DNA of 53,338 bases from Candidatus Multiplicimicrobium inquinatum (GTDB lineage Bacteria; Omnitrophota; Omnitrophia; Omnitrophales; Aquincolibacteriaceae): positions 1 through 53,338 of the forward strand of contig DDUN01000032.1 of assembly GCA_002344825.1 (NCBI GenBank). Reading direction: 5' to 3'. Shown piece by piece: positions 51,560 through 53,338 of the stretch. Made by a program: the position numbers and the translations under genes. The notes beneath the pieces are model-generated. The model was not told the origin of the DNA, made no database searches, and worked only from the letters and a program-made list of their open reading frames with translations. Positions within the stretch are counted from its first letter, which is position 1; each line of letters starts with the position of its first letter.

Positions 51560-51742
51560 ATGAAATCCTACCTCACCATAAAAGACGTAGCGGCGGTTTT
51601 AGGGGTTAGTGCCCGTACCTTAATGAATTGGGAAAAGGCAAAGAAGATTCCCCAGGCAAAACGTGATCCTATGAATAACTACCGCTATTACACTCAAGAG
51701 GATCTGAAAAAAATCAAAGCAATAACAGGACGGCCATTGTGA
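51560..51742 (+). CDS. MerR-like HTH protein, candidate recombination directionality factor
   Basis: A 60-residue winged helix (YLTIKDVAAVLGVSARTLMNWEKAKKIPQAKRDPMNNYRYYTQEDLKKI), the MerR/excisionase DNA-binding unit without an effector domain. ATG 51551 is an alternative start. It overlaps the serine recombinase gene by 4 bases (GTGA), so the two are made together; small MerR-like proteins in this position can steer large serine recombinases towards excision, which is inferred here. Confidence 0.75.
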   Translation: MKSYLTIKDVAAVLGVSARTLMNWEKAKKIPQAKRDPMNNYRYYTQEDLKKIKAITGRPL

Positions 51743-53338
51743 CAGTTAAAAACGGAAGTGTATCAGTAGCGTTGTATGCGCGAGTATCTACAGAAGAGCA
51801 AAAAGAAAATTTCTCACTTGCTGCTCAAAGTGAGCTTTTGCGAAAGCACGCAGCGGAAAAGAACTACGTCGTTTACGAGGAATATGTTGATGGAGGCTAT
51901 TCTGGCACAACAATGGAGAGGCCTGCTTTCAAAAAACTTTTAGCAGATGCAGCCAAGAAAAAGTTTCAATTGGTATTGGTTTATAAGTTGGATCGCTTTT
52001 TCAGGAATAATCGGGCGCTTTTAACGGTCTCAGAAGAGTTAGAAAAAAGCGGGATTGGTATTAAATCCATAACCGAACCTTTTGACACTTCCAATCATTT
52101 GGGCAAATTTATTCTTTCCTTATTTGGGTCGCTCGCTCAATTGGAGCGCGATACTTTTATGGAGAGATCTAAAATGGGAAGAATGCGTCGAGCCAAGGAA
52201 GGTTATTACTCCGGTTCAAATCCAACTAAATATGGCTATGTGTACAATCCCCAAACTCGCAAGCTAGATATTCATGAGAAAGAAGCGGAAGGGGTTCGGA
52301 TGGCTTTTAAGCTTTATAACGAACCCGACTCCTCCTTATTAAAAGTTGCCAAGAGATTGACGGAGCTTGGATATAAAACAAAATTGGGTAAAGATTTTAC
52401 CACTGATGTTGTGCATGACATTGTGACTAGCTCCATTTATATGGGGAAATGGTATGCCAATAAATACGGGCATAATGGCAAGCTTAAACCGCGTGACGAG
52501 TGGATTGAAGTAGCTATGCCCGCGTTAATTAACGAGAAAACATTTAATGTAGCTCAACAATTACTAAATAAACGCAGAAATTACACAGTCAGAAATGTGA
52601 AGTATCAATATTTGTTGCAGGGGCTTATTAAGTGCGGTGATTGCGGTAATAGTGTTTCAGGAACAGCTGACAGACAAACAACGATCAAAAACGGCAAGAA
52701 ATACGGCCCTTATTTTAAGCTTTATTATCGCTGCACTCACTTTGTTAAAAACTTGTATAGAAAAACCGTTAGCTGCAAGCTCCGGTATATTCAGGCTGAA
52801 AAATTAGAGCCGCTGGTTTGGGAGCAGATTGAACGGTTTTTAAGTGATCCTTCTGTTGTAGAAAAGACAATTGCTTATGAAAACGGCGGGTCTGCTGTAC
52901 AGCAGCGGCAATTAACCAAAGAATTAGATCGAGTAAATGACAAAATTGAGTCTATGGGGTCGGAAGAGCAGCGAATTATTGAAGCGTATCGCCATAAAGT
53001 TCTGACCCTTGAACAACTCAATAAGGAAATAAGCAAAATTAAAGGGGAGAGAACTCTTTTAGAGAAGAGACAGTCTGATCTTGAAGACTTGCTTAGCGTT
53101 GAAAGAGCTAAGCCAGATCTTAAGGAAGTAGCTCAATATATTGAGACCGTCAAAGAAGGTCTTAAAAAGTTTACGCATGAAACAAAGAAGAATGCATTAG
53201 CCGCATTTAAAACCCGCATTGTTGCAAATGTAAATGGGGTTATTGATATCTTCCTGTCCATCCCCAAAAACCTCTCAGGAGCATCTTCGAGCAACGCGAA
53301 TCCTCATATTTTTTCGTGGTCGCCGTTGCAACAGAACA
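51739..53338 (+). CDS. Large serine recombinase (integrase), 3' end beyond window
   Basis: At least 533 residues from GTG 51739, open to the window edge. The catalytic domain has the nucleophile Ser-17 in YARVSTEEQ and an active-site segment LVYKLDRFFRN. A recombinase domain, a zinc ribbon (IKCGDCGNSVSG...YYRC...SCK) and a long coiled coil follow, the full large-serine-recombinase layout. It is the likely integrase of the conjugative element. Attachment sites are not visible; one would be expected shortly beyond the right edge. Confidence 0.9.
   Translation, partial: MTVKNGSVSVALYARVSTEEQKENFSLAAQSELLRKHAAEKNYVVYEEYVDGGYSGTTMERPAFKKLLADAAKKKFQLVLVYKLDRFFRNNRALLTVSEELEKSGIGIKSITEPFDTSNHLGKFILSLFGSLAQLERDTFMERSKMGRMRRAKEGYYSGSNPTKYGYVYNPQTRKLDIHEKEAEGVRMAFKLYNEPDSSLLKVAKRLTELGYKTKLGKDFTTDVVHDIVTSSIYMGKWYANKYGHNGKLKPRDEWIEVAMPALINEKTFNVAQQLLNKRRNYTVRNVKYQYLLQGLIKCGDCGNSVSGTADRQTTIKNGKKYGPYFKLYYRCTHFVKNLYRKTVSCKLRYIQAEKLEPLVWEQIERFLSDPSVVEKTIAYENGGSAVQQRQLTKELDRVNDKIESMGSEEQRIIEAYRHKVLTLEQLNKEISKIKGERTLLEKRQSDLEDLLSVERAKPDLKEVAQYIETVKEGLKKFTHETKKNALAAFKTRIVANVNGVIDIFLSIPKNLSGASSSNANPHIFSWSPLQQN

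Overview
The window appears to come from a diderm (Gram-negative-type) bacterium. It encodes TolC-like outer-membrane channels, an RND pump, lipoproteins and a VirB-type secretion apparatus. No rRNA, tRNA or housekeeping marker is present, so the phylum cannot be fixed. The mixture of families would fit a poorly cultured lineage such as Omnitrophota, but that is only a guess. Nearly all of the window looks like accessory DNA.

Left part (1-13.5 kb). A tandem ribbon-helix-helix (RHH) gene is followed by a MarR / tautomerase / TolC / membrane-fusion / RND efflux operon, a second MarR gene and a small winged-helix gene. A GT4 glycosyltransferase, a patatin-like lipoprotein, a membrane-anchored DNA/RNA nuclease and an HTH plus zinc-ribbon gene pair come next. 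About 350 bp spanning the end of the RHH gene and the start of the nuclease gene is present twice as direct repeats, at 311-660 and 10645-11010. The RHH gene is intact only on the left and the nuclease gene only on the right. This is what an insertion of about 10 kb (efflux, GT4 and lipase genes) with a long target duplication would leave.

Middle and right part (13.5-53.3 kb). This resembles an integrative conjugative element. It has regulators (XRE, LacI), a replication-relaxation protein and a type IV coupling protein. It also has an ImmR/ImmA control pair, a VirB2-3-4-5-6-8-9-10 operon and, at the right edge, a MerR-like gene overlapping a large serine recombinase that runs off the window. 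A 52-nt bipartite element occurs only at 15326-15377 and 37815-37866, ahead of the coupling-protein operon and the VirB operon. Both operons end with a PC4-like single-stranded-DNA-binding gene followed by a strong hairpin. A protein with two sigma-region-4-like HTH units is encoded immediately before the second element and overlaps it, so it is the natural candidate regulator.

Cargo between these backbone blocks falls into four groups. (1) A chain separated by terminator-like hairpins: PC4, RadC-like JAB protein, zinc-finger amidoligase, class II glutamine amidotransferase and a DUF6573-like protein. (2) A CBASS operon with its own strong promoter: a Lys/Pro-rich miniprotein, patatin effector, CD-NTase, stand-alone E2-like protein and CoiA-like nuclease. 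(3) An HTH / SNF2-DUF3883 helicase / DUF1156 methyltransferase / DUF499 ATPase system. (4) A TolC / OpgH-like GT2 / HlyD / sugar-nucleotidyltransferase set suggesting synthesis and export of a surface glycan, followed by a DUF1016 nuclease.

The best candidates for undescribed biology are the paired box-to-PC4 conjugation operons with their tandem-sigma4 regulator, the E2-only CBASS flanked by a miniprotein and a CoiA-like nuclease, the amidoligase/amidotransferase chain, and the glycan export module carried behind the T4SS.
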